Program-made: the position numbers and the translations under genes
The notes under the pieces: model-generated
Database searches by the model: none
Seen by the model: only the letters and a program-made list of their open reading frames with translations
Told to the model about the DNA's origin: nothing
Shown: piece by piece, positions 53,701-64,000 of the stretch
Layout of the letters: each line of letters starts with the position of its first letter
How positions within the stretch are numbered: position 1 is the first letter of the stretch
Assembly (NCBI GenBank): GCA_035041965.1
Contig: JAPYMA010000012.1
Coordinates: 1 to 64,000 of the forward strand
Direction: 5' to 3'
Source: Anisakis pegreffii
Taxonomy: Eukaryota; Nematoda; Chromadorea; Rhabditida; Anisakidae
DNA: 64,000 nt

Positions 53701-53838
53701 CAACTAACCAGGTTGATTCGGGTCAAATTTGAGTTTGAAGAGAAGATCAGCGAGTTCGCGATCTTTCCACAGACAACGTATCACCGCATTTGATGAATTC
53801 TGCAGAGGATCACCTTTCGCAGGTGAATGCTGGGCCAT
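44761..53838 (-). CDS. NUP155 (npp-8): Nuclear pore complex protein Nup155
   Basis: Inner-ring scaffold nucleoporin needed for pore and nuclear envelope assembly. Read on the minus strand from ATG at 53838, about 32 exons join in phase to 1381 residues (human 1391). First exons: 53709-53838, 53478-53600, 53272-53368, 53081-53162, 52765-52917, 52566-52664 and 52205-52304. Last: 45876-46081, 45662-45772, 45379-45508, 45041-45154 and 44761-44905. The N-terminal half is the beta-propeller: GILPEISRAYMTMDSDLYIW, SDLAYFDGIPNTI, LEGSTVSDMVTTRDGRIFF, GWFQRKCRKVNHSKRLL, SENGSIQVFDLGNDG, KGVRLYFTCLPP and LRHVRIPPGYNAGG. The C-terminal half is the helical solenoid: VYFSRIVSNLWTSPL, LWKVLCAHQFHIV, YKCITDALDRIQ, SSYLDLLWRFHEKNGNFAKA, AEPFDLPEIKLALCHCSD and KRDPFWRSNESATRYLIECS. 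Two donors at 51966 and 46318 use a second GT 4 bp inside the first. Retaining frame at the latter needs a 17-bp exon at 46173-46189. Confidence 0.96.
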
Positions 53839-55020
53839 TCTATCCTGAAATCAACTACATACCACAATTATAATCACTTCACAATCGACTGCTATGACAA
53901 ATTCCAGTGTTATTCTACTATCAGTATGCAAACTACTAGCATTTGTTCGCAATATGCATACTCTAATATGTATGCATATCCTGTAAGATATATTCCACGA
54001 CAGAGAAGGAACTTAGGAGGGTGGAAGTGTGGCACTACTGCAGATAAAGGAATGCTTGGGAAAGAAGAGAGGGTGTTCGTAACAGGAACTTGCTCCTAAC
54101 AGGGAAAAGTCTCAAAGAAAAAAAAGATCACTTGGACAGGTTTTTGGCCCGAAAAAAATACGTTCGAAATGCCATCTGCTCACAGCACAGTGAAAGTCAA
54201 AATTTGTAAAAAAATTCCGCCTTGCATGAATGAGAATCAAATCAAGAAAATGATCACATCAAAAAAAAATTGCCGCAATCCTTAAATGGCGTCGTCGATG
54301 ACAACAAATCAAACCCCGACATTCCACTCAATGATGCGGCACGCATTATCATAGACTTTCGCAGTGCAAATTGTCTGAGTGGCACATTGTCGTAGACCCG
54401 TTGAATGAGAGTGTGCAGTAAAGTGCCACAAAAATTTTCGCGCTTCTTTGAATGAGTGCAAAGATATTGTGTGTATTGTTAGTAAATACGTTTGTCGTCG
54501 ATTTCGATTAAATTTTTAGAGTTGCTTGAAGGTGCGTACGCAGGAAATGGGCTGAATGGAGTGTTCATTGTTGTCACTGTATTGTTTACAGTGTAAAGTT
54601 CTAAATATGGTGGTCGATATGCATTTATTCGACGATAACATTAACCGCAATCATTGCTCATTATTGATCGAGAAAAATTACCGGTTTACGACTGTCGGTT
54701 GTTTTCAACAGTTCCTTGGAGCTGTTGAAAACAACCAACAGCCGTAAACCAGTAATTCCGTTACCCGCATATTCTTGCGATCAATAAGAGTGTATTTTTA
54801 ACCTCTCTAGTAATTATTGCGTCAAGCCTCTCTCCCTAGTAATTACTGGAAAGTATCCGTGAAACCGATCCTAGAATTTTATGCATGCAGAAAACTTCGA
54901 ATTTATCATCAGAATATTCGAAACGTTTCCGTGTTTTAAAAACTAGATTGCCCTAGATTGTTACGGCCGATAGGTTGTTATTGTTTACACGATAGTTTTT
55001 GACCGAATTGATTTCTGGAG
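53839..55020. promoter_or_regulatory. Divergent intergenic region of Nup155 and VRK1
   Basis: 1.18 kb between the start codons of a minus-strand and a plus-strand gene, so it must contain both promoters. The open frame at 53827-54099 is weak and not called. A long fold-back element occupies 54661-54787. No TATA or initiator element can be assigned with confidence. Confidence 0.45.
54661..54787. repeat. Fold-back element (127 bp inverted repeat)
   Basis: Inner arms 54676-54711 and 54722-54757 are 36 bp each with about three mismatches, around a 10-base loop (TTCCTTGGAG). Outer arms TTATTGATCG (54661-54670) and CGATCAATAA (54778-54787) are perfect inverses. The whole could form one interrupted stem. 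It may be a small non-autonomous transposon; no target duplication is evident. Confidence 0.85.
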
Positions 55021-58000
55021 ATGGCACCGCGTCGGAAAAACTTGTATCAGATGGCCGTGTTGCTTCCTGAGAAGACACTCATATCTGACAGTCAAAAGCA
55101 AACGTTTGTGATTGAGAAGCAGTTTGCGAAAGGAGGATTTGGTATGATATATTCGGCTCATCAGGTGAACGTTTCATCCGTCATTTTTTAATCATTTCAC
55201 ATAAGATATCGATATCCTGTCATCCGTTCCTCTGATTCAATTTCCATTTGCGTAGGATTTGAATTTGACTGAATTGTATAGTGCAGATGATTTATGAAAG
55301 ATTCAGTCATGTTGCTGACGTAATAATTCGTGACTCAGTGATGACTAATTTGAAAAAAACGGGTCCAGGCCCGGCTCCGCGTTTTTAAAATATTGGGCTC
55401 CGTCTTCAGCTCCAAAAATTCCTCTGCTCTGCTCTGGCTTCAGATCTCTTAACAAACAATCGTACGGATCTTAGCTCTGGTTACTGAATGTTGCTGTGAG
55501 GTTTTTTGAGGGGGCCAAAAAAACTTCTTTTGGCTTCGGAACTTAGCCATCACTGTTGGTGATGTGTTTATTCATTTCTTTTCAGAATGAAAGTAAACAG
55601 TACGGTAAGAATGGTTGCTTGGCTGTAAAGGTAGAGCCAGTAGGGAATGGACCGCTGTTCACCGAGATGTTCGTCTTTCAGCGTATCTTGAGAGAGGATT
55701 CCCTTAATGAATGGGTGAAAAAGAAAAGTATTCATTTTCATGTTCTCATATATCAAGCACTTACTGATCGCACTCATGAATCTATTATATTATCACATCA
55801 GTATTTTCATTCGGAGTATTCCAGTAGGAACGAGTTTCCTAAATGATTCCAGTGCACAACTCCACGAATGCGAAGTACAGTTAACAGTTAATGGTTTCAA
55901 ATTATAGAGTTGAAACATCTCGGATTACCGCCATTTCTGAGTAGTGGTGTTATGAAACATCAAGATGAGCAGTTACGCTTCTTGGTGATGCCCAAATACG
56001 GTCGTTCGTTGGAGAATTATCGTGTTGATCACGGTGGCGTTTTGGATTGCAGCGAAGCATTCACAGTCGCAAAGCAATGTGTGAACTGTTTAGAATATAT
56101 GCATCACAAAGTATACTTTTTGATTGATTTGTTATCAATTTATCGTGAGTATTGCTCGTATTGGTATTACTCCCACTGACACAACGTGTGAGCATTATAA
56201 TAACAATAATATTGGCAGTGTGAGTAATGATACTGATAATAATAATTGCGTCTTATTTTGATGCGAATAGAGTTTAAGAGATGAGATTTGAGGAGTGAAC
56301 TGTCTCCGAGAATTTATCGTTATCGTTGGATGTATATCGTGGTTTTTTATTCTTAACATTATTATTTTTATTGTTGGGAGGGTCTGTTTATTCATTGATC
56401 TGTAGGTTACGCTGATCTGTAATTGACAAGTTTGTTCAAACCAATTTGTCCAAAATTTAGAATGATGGCACAATTTTAGCACATTTAATCAATTATTTGA
56501 ATAGCATTATGGTCAAAGCGTTTCGAAAAAAATGAATCTTTCATTTAGAATTATGTTCACTCGGATGTGAAGGCGGATAATATATTATTACCGTTGAACG
56601 ATTCAATTGAGCAGTGCTATTTGGTTGATTTTGGACTGGCACGAATCGCGAAATCAAACGTTGAAGTCGCTGATAAGAAACGAGGTTGTTCTGATTGCAC
56701 GATTTTGCCGAATGATTTTTTGCCCCTTCGTTATGCAAATTTTTCTGGTTGTATTGCATGTGAAAAATTTATTCAGTCACGATGCTTGCGGAAATTTGAG
56801 CGAAGTGCATTGCGGTGCTGAAGTTACCTCACACTTTTGTTTATTGATTAATTTCATTCTTCATTTTATGAAAAGCTGTGAGTAGAATGGATCATCCGAA
56901 TGTTGTTCATTGCACAGTTTGAGTCGAATTAGGTTTAAGTTGATTGCTTGCACAATGTGAATATGAACTGGTGCATAATTTAAGCACATTGTGGAACACC
57001 TTTATTCACATCGTTGGATGCACATCGTGGTTTTCATCCATCGTGGCGAGGTGATTTGGAAATACTCGCGTATAATATCTTCTATTGGATCACTGGTTCA
57101 CTGCCGTGGCAGAACGTTCAAGAAAATTCGGAAAAGGTTCGTTTTTTTGATTGCGATATCGTTAATTATCAAATATTGTTTATAAATGTTGTTGCTATAT
57201 TTTGTGAAATAACACTTATGCTCTTCAGGTGCAAGCTGCAAAGGAGTCATTTTCAAAGAATTACGATCGAGAAATATCGAAATTGATTACGAATGCGTGT
57301 GGCGGTTATCTGTCAAAACTGTTCGCAATTGCCTATGCGACACCATACAATGGCAAACTGAATTACGATGAAATTATTGAGGTGAGCGTATTCCTTGTAT
57401 AGTTGACGTGTCATATCATCAAGTCGACGCAGGAAATTAAATTCCAGTTTCCATTTTCACAGTATTGATTTCAATTTCAGATCGTCAGTGCTGCCTTGAA
57501 GACTAAGTCAGCACCAAAAGTGTCCAAAAAATCGGTTATAAAAGAAGCGGTTCCTAAACCGGCGATCAGCAAACATGAAACAGACATCAAAGATTCGAAT
57601 TCACGTCAACCTCAGCAAAGTCCGGTTGTTCGGAAAGTTGATAAGGTTGGCGTGAAATCGAAGACGGTAACTTCCAAGAAGATAAAATCTCCACTGAGCA
57701 GATTGTCTAAACGGAATGCTTCTCAACATCGTTCCCCTGCGTCTAAATCACCAGTGATAATACCAGGTTCATAATTGTATGCATTGACTCTAATTCTGTA
57801 GCGATTGAGATTCGATGGCTTAAAATTGTGAAGATTACTAGAGCGAAAGTTCCTTTCATATAACGAAACTTGCCTCAAACTTGCCTCGTTTGTAAATGGT
57901 GTCTGCTCCAAACAGTTTATCAACAATACCAGGATTAGCGACTTGGCGTTCTCCAAGAAGAAAAGTGAAAGTAGGTGATTCAAGTGCTGATCGAAATGCA

Positions 58001-59069
58001 TCTTCTTCATTGAGTGCTCGAAAGCGGAAAGGACAACAAGGTTAAGTTATAATATTTCTTTATAAATCTGTTGAAGTTTGAATAAGTTTGCCTATCTACT
58101 GAGCATGCAGTTGATGCATACAATTTGAATTATATAAATTGTCCTGTTCGATTCATATTGTTATCATTGCTCATAAATCGATCTATTGCTCCTGATGCAC
58201 TCATGCGATGCTCTTGGATAGGTGAAACTAATCGCTTGATACATTTAAAGATGCGACAGAGGTCCCGATAAAGCAGAAGAGCCCCGGCACCGACGAAAAC
58301 GGTAGCGAGCAAATAAAGAGCAGCGGTAACCAGGAAGATTCAAGTGATAAAACTAAGAGTTCCGCAAAGAAAGTTCAAGGTAAACCAAGAAAATCACTGC
58401 GTAAAGCCATCGTTAAATCGCCACCACTGAATATTGTTCGTAAGTTGTTATCTATTCATATTTCTTTTCTGCTAAATTCCTTCTCGTTTGATAGAACGTA
58501 ATCATTGGCCTTACGTCATGAATAAATTCTTCTGATTTAAAGCTATCGCTTTCAGCAGTTGAATGCATAAACTGATTGTTCACAGAATTACTCAGTCAAG
58601 TTAACGGGCAGAAAAACTTTAGCATTGTACCATTTTTGAATTGTGATCATTTTGGGTTGTGATTTGAATTCAACAATATATCTGCAACAATGAATAAATT
58701 TTTCGATGTTTTAAAATGACAGTTGTTCAAGCAAAAATATTTCAATTCAGTGTTGTCGTCCGTTTGCATGAACTAATTGCAGCAAATGATTTTTACTGAA
58801 TACTGATACGCATCCATAATTTAGTGGTTCTTTTCGTTACAAACTCGATCGATTGTTTTTACTGATGAAATTTTAAAGTGTACTTTGAAAATATTTCAGC
58901 GTCGGGCCGCTCGCCGGAAATAGGAGAACAGTCGGCGCTGGCAGCTATAATACCAGGTGTACGCAATATGAAGCATATTCGTCGTTCGTTGAGTACGGCT
59001 CTGCTAAATAAATACATCGGCATTGCCAACAAACACTCACACCATTCTCCATCCACCAACAAAAACTGA
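55021..59069 (+). CDS. VRK1 (vrk-1): Vaccinia-related kinase 1-type Ser/Thr kinase
   Basis: Nuclear/chromatin kinase of the VRK family; members phosphorylate BAF and act in nuclear envelope dynamics and cell division. Exons: 55021-55164, 55586-55727, 55908-56110, 56549-56684, 56985-57136, 57229-57381, 57481-57766, 57933-58040, 58251-58439 and 58900-59069, in phase to 560 residues. Kinase blocks: glycine loop KGGFG at 37-41, LAVKVEP with Lys63, the VRK-typical GNGPLFTEMFVFQR, catalytic YVHSDVKADN with Asp169, metal-binding DFG at 190-192 and DAHRGFHPSWRGDLEILAYN. The last is the VRK form of the activation segment, in which the usual APE is not seen. After about residue 325 the tail is Lys/Ser/Pro-rich (KSVIKEAVPKPA, KSPLSRLSKRN, SPRRKVKVGD, RKRKGQQ), likely nuclear localisation and DNA/histone contact, longer than in human VRK1. 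Human VRK1 has DYG and HGD where this has DFG and HSD. A hAT-like MITE sits in intron 1. Confidence 0.95.
55336..55555 (+). mobile_element. hAT-like MITE in VRK1 intron 1
   Basis: Left end CAGTGATGACTAA and right end TTAGCCATCACTG are inverse with one mismatch and match the CAGTG.TGGC-type ends of hAT transposons. The body is 220 bp, non-coding, and contains GC-rich GGCTCC/GCTCTG words unlike the AT-rich intron. The 8 bases outside each end are not the same now, so a target duplication cannot be shown. A related left end is at 10385. Confidence 0.65.
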
Positions 59070-59950
59070 CTTCATATTCCTCGCCGAATTCATATTCTTT
59101 TTCCTAATTTAAATCTATTTGATATACTATCCTTCATTTCACCTTCATGCCACTTTACTGTTCACTTTCATTGCCTCATTTCGACGCGCTGCTAATTGAA
59201 CTTTTATCTCAGTGCATCTATTGAAGGTTCTCGCATCTCTGGGATTGATCCATTACGAATGGAAGCATTTATGCGATTCGATGATCAGTCGTGATTTTGG
59301 AGAAGGTTGAAGTTTATAGTTAAAAGATTTTGATTTTCAGCAATTCGTATCTCATGTAAACAAAATATTTATTTAAGCACCGTCTTTCAGTGATAACATA
59401 TCATCAACGGGACGTTATTTTCACATTTGAATTGTAGAATTGCTTCGTGCTTATATAGTAATCTCTTTTTGTGTGTTTTGCTGCTTATATATATTTGTGT
59501 TTATTTGCAACGGAAGCAATCCGAAGCTGTTCTGTATATACGAAAGTATCTTTTATTCCTAGTTCATTCTTTTTAATTAAGTTTTGTACCATATAATTCA
59601 CTTCTTCGGCCTGTTCAACTCAATAATTAGCCCACTGGTAATTCAGTATTTAATTTATTTTCTCGGAGCTACATTGCTCAGTTTGTGAATTTTTAGATTC
59701 TTCATCCGATGAAAGTTGAATTAGTTTATGATTTAATTTGCAATTTGCAATGATTCTGTATGTTATTCTTTAAAAAAATCTCTCTCAAATGTATTCAGTG
59801 AATGGAATAAATAAAAGAAGAATATATTACGTAAACCGATGTTGAACACGATCCATGTCCATACGAGTATGTATTCAAATATTATTTGAAAAATACATGT
59901 ACAGAAGAAAAACTGTAATTCATTCCACCGCTATGATCAGTTTGTACAAA
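59070..59950. other. 3' flank of VRK1
   Basis: AT-rich, no coding similarity. It probably holds the VRK1 3' UTR, then grades into the repeat array. Confidence 0.4.
59806..59811 (+). terminator. Possible VRK1 poly(A) signal AATAAA
   Basis: GGAATAAATAAAAG lies about 740 bases after the VRK1 stop, with no other gene between. Distance makes this tentative. Confidence 0.3.
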
Positions 59951-59979
59951 ATATTAGCAATATAAGAATCATCATATTC

Positions 59980-62900
59980 AAACCAGCGGTAATTACATGT
60001 TTGCATGGAAACATGTACTTTTCTCTCGATCATCCGATACTGCAGATCATCTAGCTTCAGAAAAGTATGTATATGGTCGAGAGATTTTGTTCACACGAGG
60101 TGATTGACCAGTACGTACATTAGCGCTGTAGTGTGAGGGTCACCATCTTCAAACATCGATCTTCTCAGGTTCACCTAGTAGCGTGGTAGTTTCTCCATAC
60201 TGTCAGATTCCGCAAACTCCCTACTTTCAGAAAAGCATACATTTTGTTGGGGAATTTCGTTTGCCTTCAGAGAAAAAACTGATTTTCCGAAGTATCGCAG
60301 ATGTTCGGCAGCACTCATTTCAGAACACCGTATATCTATTGAACAAGACATACATTAGCGCGCCAGTATGAGGACAGTGGAACCCGTTCATATACATTGC
60401 ATAACTATACATCGATCTACACATTACAATAGCACCATAACAATATCACTATACCATCTTCAAGCTAATCGCACGCTCAGGTTTGCCCAGTAACATATCA
60501 AATTCTCTACAGTATTCGATTCCTTAGAACCTCCAGATTCAGAATCTTATATATTTTGTCGAGCGATTCTGCTTACTTGAGGAGACATAGCTATTTCCAG
60601 GAAGCTATCTCAGCTAGCGCAATCTCGCTCATTCATATACATTGTATCACTATAAGGAGGAGATATGGCTATTTTATTAAATCTATCTCAGATAGAATTT
60701 GATATGTTACTGTACTCATTGATATGCATTGTAACAATATACAGCAATAGATTTTATACCATACTATAGAAATATAGGTTTGATATATTCAAGCCTACCG
60801 TCTTCTCAGGTTTGACAAGTAACATGTTGATGTTTATACACCGTTCGATCGAGCAGAATCTCTGTATTCTCAAAATGAAAACTTCGCCGGGAAATTCTGC
60901 CTTTGCGAGGAGATTTAGCTATTTTTACAATGCCATTGGGGTTACCACATTCAAGCCTGCCGTACTCTCAGCTTTGACCAGTAGCATATCAATTTCTTCA
61001 CACCAATCAATCGAGCAAAACCTCTGGATTCAGAAAAAATATATATTTTGTCTGGCGATTTTGCGTAGTTGAGGAGATATGGCTATTTAATTAAATCTAA
61101 TACAAATAGCGCAATAAAACTCATTGATATGCAGTGCACCACCACATACCAATAGATTTTATATATTACTATAGAAAAATAGGTTTGATACATTCAAGCC
61201 CACCGTCATCCTAGATTTTCCCAGTAACATGTTGAAGTTTTTCGCGGCCGTGTTCTCATTTTTAGAAAGCCGAGATCTTGTTCGATCGAATGATGTATAA
61301 ACATCAATATGTTGCTGAGCAAACTTGAGAAGACGGTAGGCTTGAATGTATCAAACCCATATTTCTATAGTAATGAATAATATGTTTTGATCTATAGTGA
61401 TCAAATGCATATCAATGAGCACCTCAGCGCTAGTTGAGATAGCATTGATAAAATAGCTACATCTTCACAGCTAAGTAACATATTGATGTGTATGCACCAT
61501 TCGATCGGGCAGAACCTCTGCTATGTAAAAATGGAAAGCTCACCGGAAAACTCCGCCTCTTCGAGGAGATATAGCTATATTTTTGATGCTATAGGGGTTG
61601 ACACATTCAAACCTACCGTATTCTCACCTTTGTCCAGTAACATATCAATTTCTTCACACCGTGCGATCGAGCAGAATCTCTAAATTCAGAAAAAAATATA
61701 CATATTTTGTCGGGCGATTTTGCTTAGTTGGGAAGCTATAGCTATTTTATTAAAGCTATCTCAACTAGCGTTGAGGTGCTCATTGACATGCATGTGAACA
61801 ATATAGATCAATGCATATTATACATTACTATAGAAATATGACTTTGATACATTCAAGCCTACCGTCTTCTCAAGTTTGCTCAGAAACATAGTGATATTTG
61901 TACATCATTCGATTCAGCAGAATCTCTGCTTTCTAAAAATGAAAAGCACACCGGAAAATTCCGCCTGTTCGAGGAGATAAAGCTATTTTTCTGATGCTAT
62001 AGGGGTTGGCACATTCGAACCTACCGTACCCTCAGCTTTGACCAGTAAAATATCAATTTCTTCACACCAGTCGATCGAGCAGAATCTCTGCATTCAGAAA
62101 AATATATATTTTGTCGGGCGATTTCGCTTAGTTGAGGATCTATAGCTATTTGATTAAAGCTATGTGAACTGGCGCTGAGGTGCTCATTGATATGCATTTG
62201 ATCACTATAGATCAATGCATATTAGACATTACAATAGTAATATGGGTACATTCAAGTCAACTGTCTTCTCAATTTTGCCCGGAAACATATTCAATTATGT
62301 ACATCATTCGATTGAGCAGAATCTGTGCTTTCTACAAGTGAAAAGCTCACTGGAAAATTCCGCCTCTGCGTGGAGATATAGCTATTTTTCTGATGCTATA
62401 AGGGTTGGCACATTCGAACCTACCGTACCCTCAGCTTTGACCAGTAATATATCAATTTCTTCACACCAGTCGATCGAGCAGAATCTCTGCATTCAGTAAA
62501 TGGCTGTAGCTCCTTAGGAAAGCAAAATCGCTCGACAAAATATATGTTACTCTGATGTATATGAATAACGAGATCCAGCTGGATCGACTGATGCAAAAAA
62601 ATTCACATGTTACAGGGCAAACTTGAGAAGACGATAGCCTTGAAGGTGGCACCCGAGATATTGTTTATAAAATGCCTATATCTCCTCAACAAGGCCAAAT
62701 TGCACAGTAAAATTTTTAATATTCTGAATCTAGAGGTTCTGGTGGATCGAACGGTGAAAAGAAATTTGCATGTACCCGGGCAAACCTGAGAAGACGGTTA
62801 GCTCGAAGATCGCAATCCGCCTATTGCTAATATGAACGTAATAATTGCTCTATAGTGATCAATTTGTATGAATGAGCGCAACTGCGCTATCGAATTGAGA

Positions 62901-64000
62901 TAGATCTAAGTAAATGGCTATAGCTCCTCAGGAAAGCAAAATCGCTCGACAAAATATATGTTACTCTGAATGACGAGATCCGGCTGGATCGACTGATGCA
63001 AAAAAATTCACATGTTACTGGGCAAACTTGAGAAGACGATAGCCTTGAAGGTGGCACCCGAGATATTGTTTATAAAATGCCTATATCTCCTCAACAAGGC
63101 CAAATTGCACAGTAAAATCTTTAATATTCTGAATCTAGAGGTTCTGCTGGATCGAACGGTGAAAAGAAATTTGCATGTACCCGGGCAAACCTGAGAAGAC
63201 GGTTAGCTCGAAGATCGCAATCCGCCTATTGCTAATATGAACGTATTAATTGCTATATAGTGTTCAATTTGTACGAGTGAGCGCAACTGCGCTATCGAAA
63301 TGAGATAGATCTAAATAAATGGCTATAAGGGAATGTGATCATAAGGGAATGTGAAGGAGCGAATCAGCGCTAGTTGGGATAGCTTTAAAAAAATAGCTAA
63401 ATCTCTTCAACAAAGCAAAACCGCTCAGCAAAACATATGATTTTCTATATCAAGAGATTCTGCTCAATCGATTGGTGTGAAGAAATTGATATGTTGCTGG
63501 TCAAAGCTGAGGGTACGGTAGGCTTGAATGTCTTTACCCGAACAGCATCACAAATATTAATGTATCCCCCGCAAAGTGGAAATATTCCAGCCGTTATTTC
63601 TTTGTTAGAAAGAAGAGATTCTGCTCGATCGATTGGTGTGAAGAAACTGATATGTTGCTGGTCAAAGCTGAGGGTACGGTAGGCTTGAACGTCTTGACGA
63701 TAATAGCATTACAAAAATTAATATATCTCCAAGAGGAGTGCAAATTTTCAAGCGGTTATTTCATTGATAGAAAGAAGAGATTCTGCTCGGTCGAACGATG
63801 CATAAATAATGATATGTTTCAGGGCAAAGCTGAGAAGTCGGTAAGCTTGAATACATCAAACTCAAATTTCTGTAGTTATGTATAGCCTCTATTGACCTAT
63901 AGTGATCATAAGGGAATGTGAATGAGCGAATCAGCGCTAGTTGAGATAGCTTTAAAAAAATAGCTAGATCTCCTCAACAAAGCAAAATCGCTCAACAAAA
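59980..64000. repeat. Satellite array with ~400-bp higher-order period and strand switch
   Basis: A core (T)TCGATCGAGCAGAATCTCTG recurs in forward orientation near 60844, 61007, 61501, 61664, 61908, 62070, 62309 and 62470. Spacings alternate near 162 and 240 bp, giving about 402 bp per pair. Each core is preceded by TTCAAGCCTACCGT.(T/C)TC and a (C)AGTAACAT word. From 62500 to the window end the same modules are inverted (AGAGATTCTGCTCGATCG near 63444, 63617 and 63777). A short inverted stretch also occurs at 61240-61475. Leftward (60000-60800) the copies are more diverged. The array continues past the right edge. Short open frames inside it are repeats, not genes. Confidence 0.9.
62501..63319 (-). 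repeat. Near-identical ~410-bp tandem duplication
   Basis: Copy 1 starts at 62501 and copy 2 at 62915; a third begins at 63320 and breaks after a few bases. The copies differ at few positions, the main difference being an approximately 9-bp indel near 62560/62970. They share long blocks such as GGTGGCACCCGAGATATTG and ATGTACCCGGGCAAACCTG. This is the youngest part of the array. Confidence 0.92.

Noticed and set aside
62501..63319. CRISPR-like array of regular repeats
   Set aside because: Units are about 400 bp, lack a short repeat/unique spacer pattern, and the window is eukaryotic.
60812..63885. Many 60-95-codon frames with the shared sequence HRSIEQNLCI or similar
   Set aside because: They are the satellite unit read in frame; both strands and several frames are open, and copies are broken by stops, so there is no sign of selection on a protein.

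Overview
This window is eukaryotic nuclear DNA: AT-rich, with intron-broken genes whose exons (17-525 bp, mostly 70-250) are separated by short introns ending in TTTCAG-like acceptors, plus microsatellites and decayed DNA transposons. Gene structure and protein similarity point to an invertebrate, most likely a nematode. The species cannot be read from the sequence. I see no bacterial operons, CRISPR arrays, rRNA or tRNA genes. Exon chains were built by eye by joining conserved protein blocks across GT-AG junctions. All seven complete multi-exon homologues close in frame.

Layout: (1) 1-8.4 kb, minus: 5' half of dynactin p150Glued (CAP-Gly plus coiled coil), running off the left edge. (2) 8.4-16.3 kb: no clear gene; several decayed repeats. 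(3) 16.3-20.0 kb, plus: uridine-cytidine kinase-like 1. (4) 20.0-23.0 kb: T-rich spacer with TTA microsatellite. (5) 23.0-25.3 kb, plus: UFD1. (6) 25.8-26.9 kb, minus: mitochondrial ribosomal protein S24, divergent from (7) a two-exon gene for a 58-residue one-helix membrane protein at 27.2-27.5 kb. (8) 27.5-32.0 kb: dispersed repeats, an internally deleted mariner and an orphan ORF. (9) 32.0-35.3 kb, plus: MFSD5-like transporter. (10) 36.8-37.1 kb: possible Ser/Asn/Gln-rich terminal exon. (11) 38.6-42.1 kb, minus: GABA transaminase, 11 exons. (12) 44.8-53.8 kb, minus: nucleoporin Nup155, about 32 exons. (13) 55.0-59.1 kb, plus: VRK1-type kinase with a hAT-like MITE in intron 1. (14) 60.0-64.0 kb: a satellite array with an approximately 400-bp higher-order period that flips strand near 62.5 kb.

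The genes are unrelated housekeeping functions: microtubule transport, pyrimidine salvage, ubiquitin-dependent extraction, mitochondrial translation, membrane transport, GABA breakdown, nuclear pore, and post-mitotic nuclear envelope control. Nup155 and VRK1, divergent neighbours, both act in nuclear envelope assembly, but that may be coincidence. The most unusual material is in the repeats (strand-switching satellite array and its dispersed relatives, mariner, hAT and fold-back elements), in the relaxed 5' splice sites, and in details of individual proteins.
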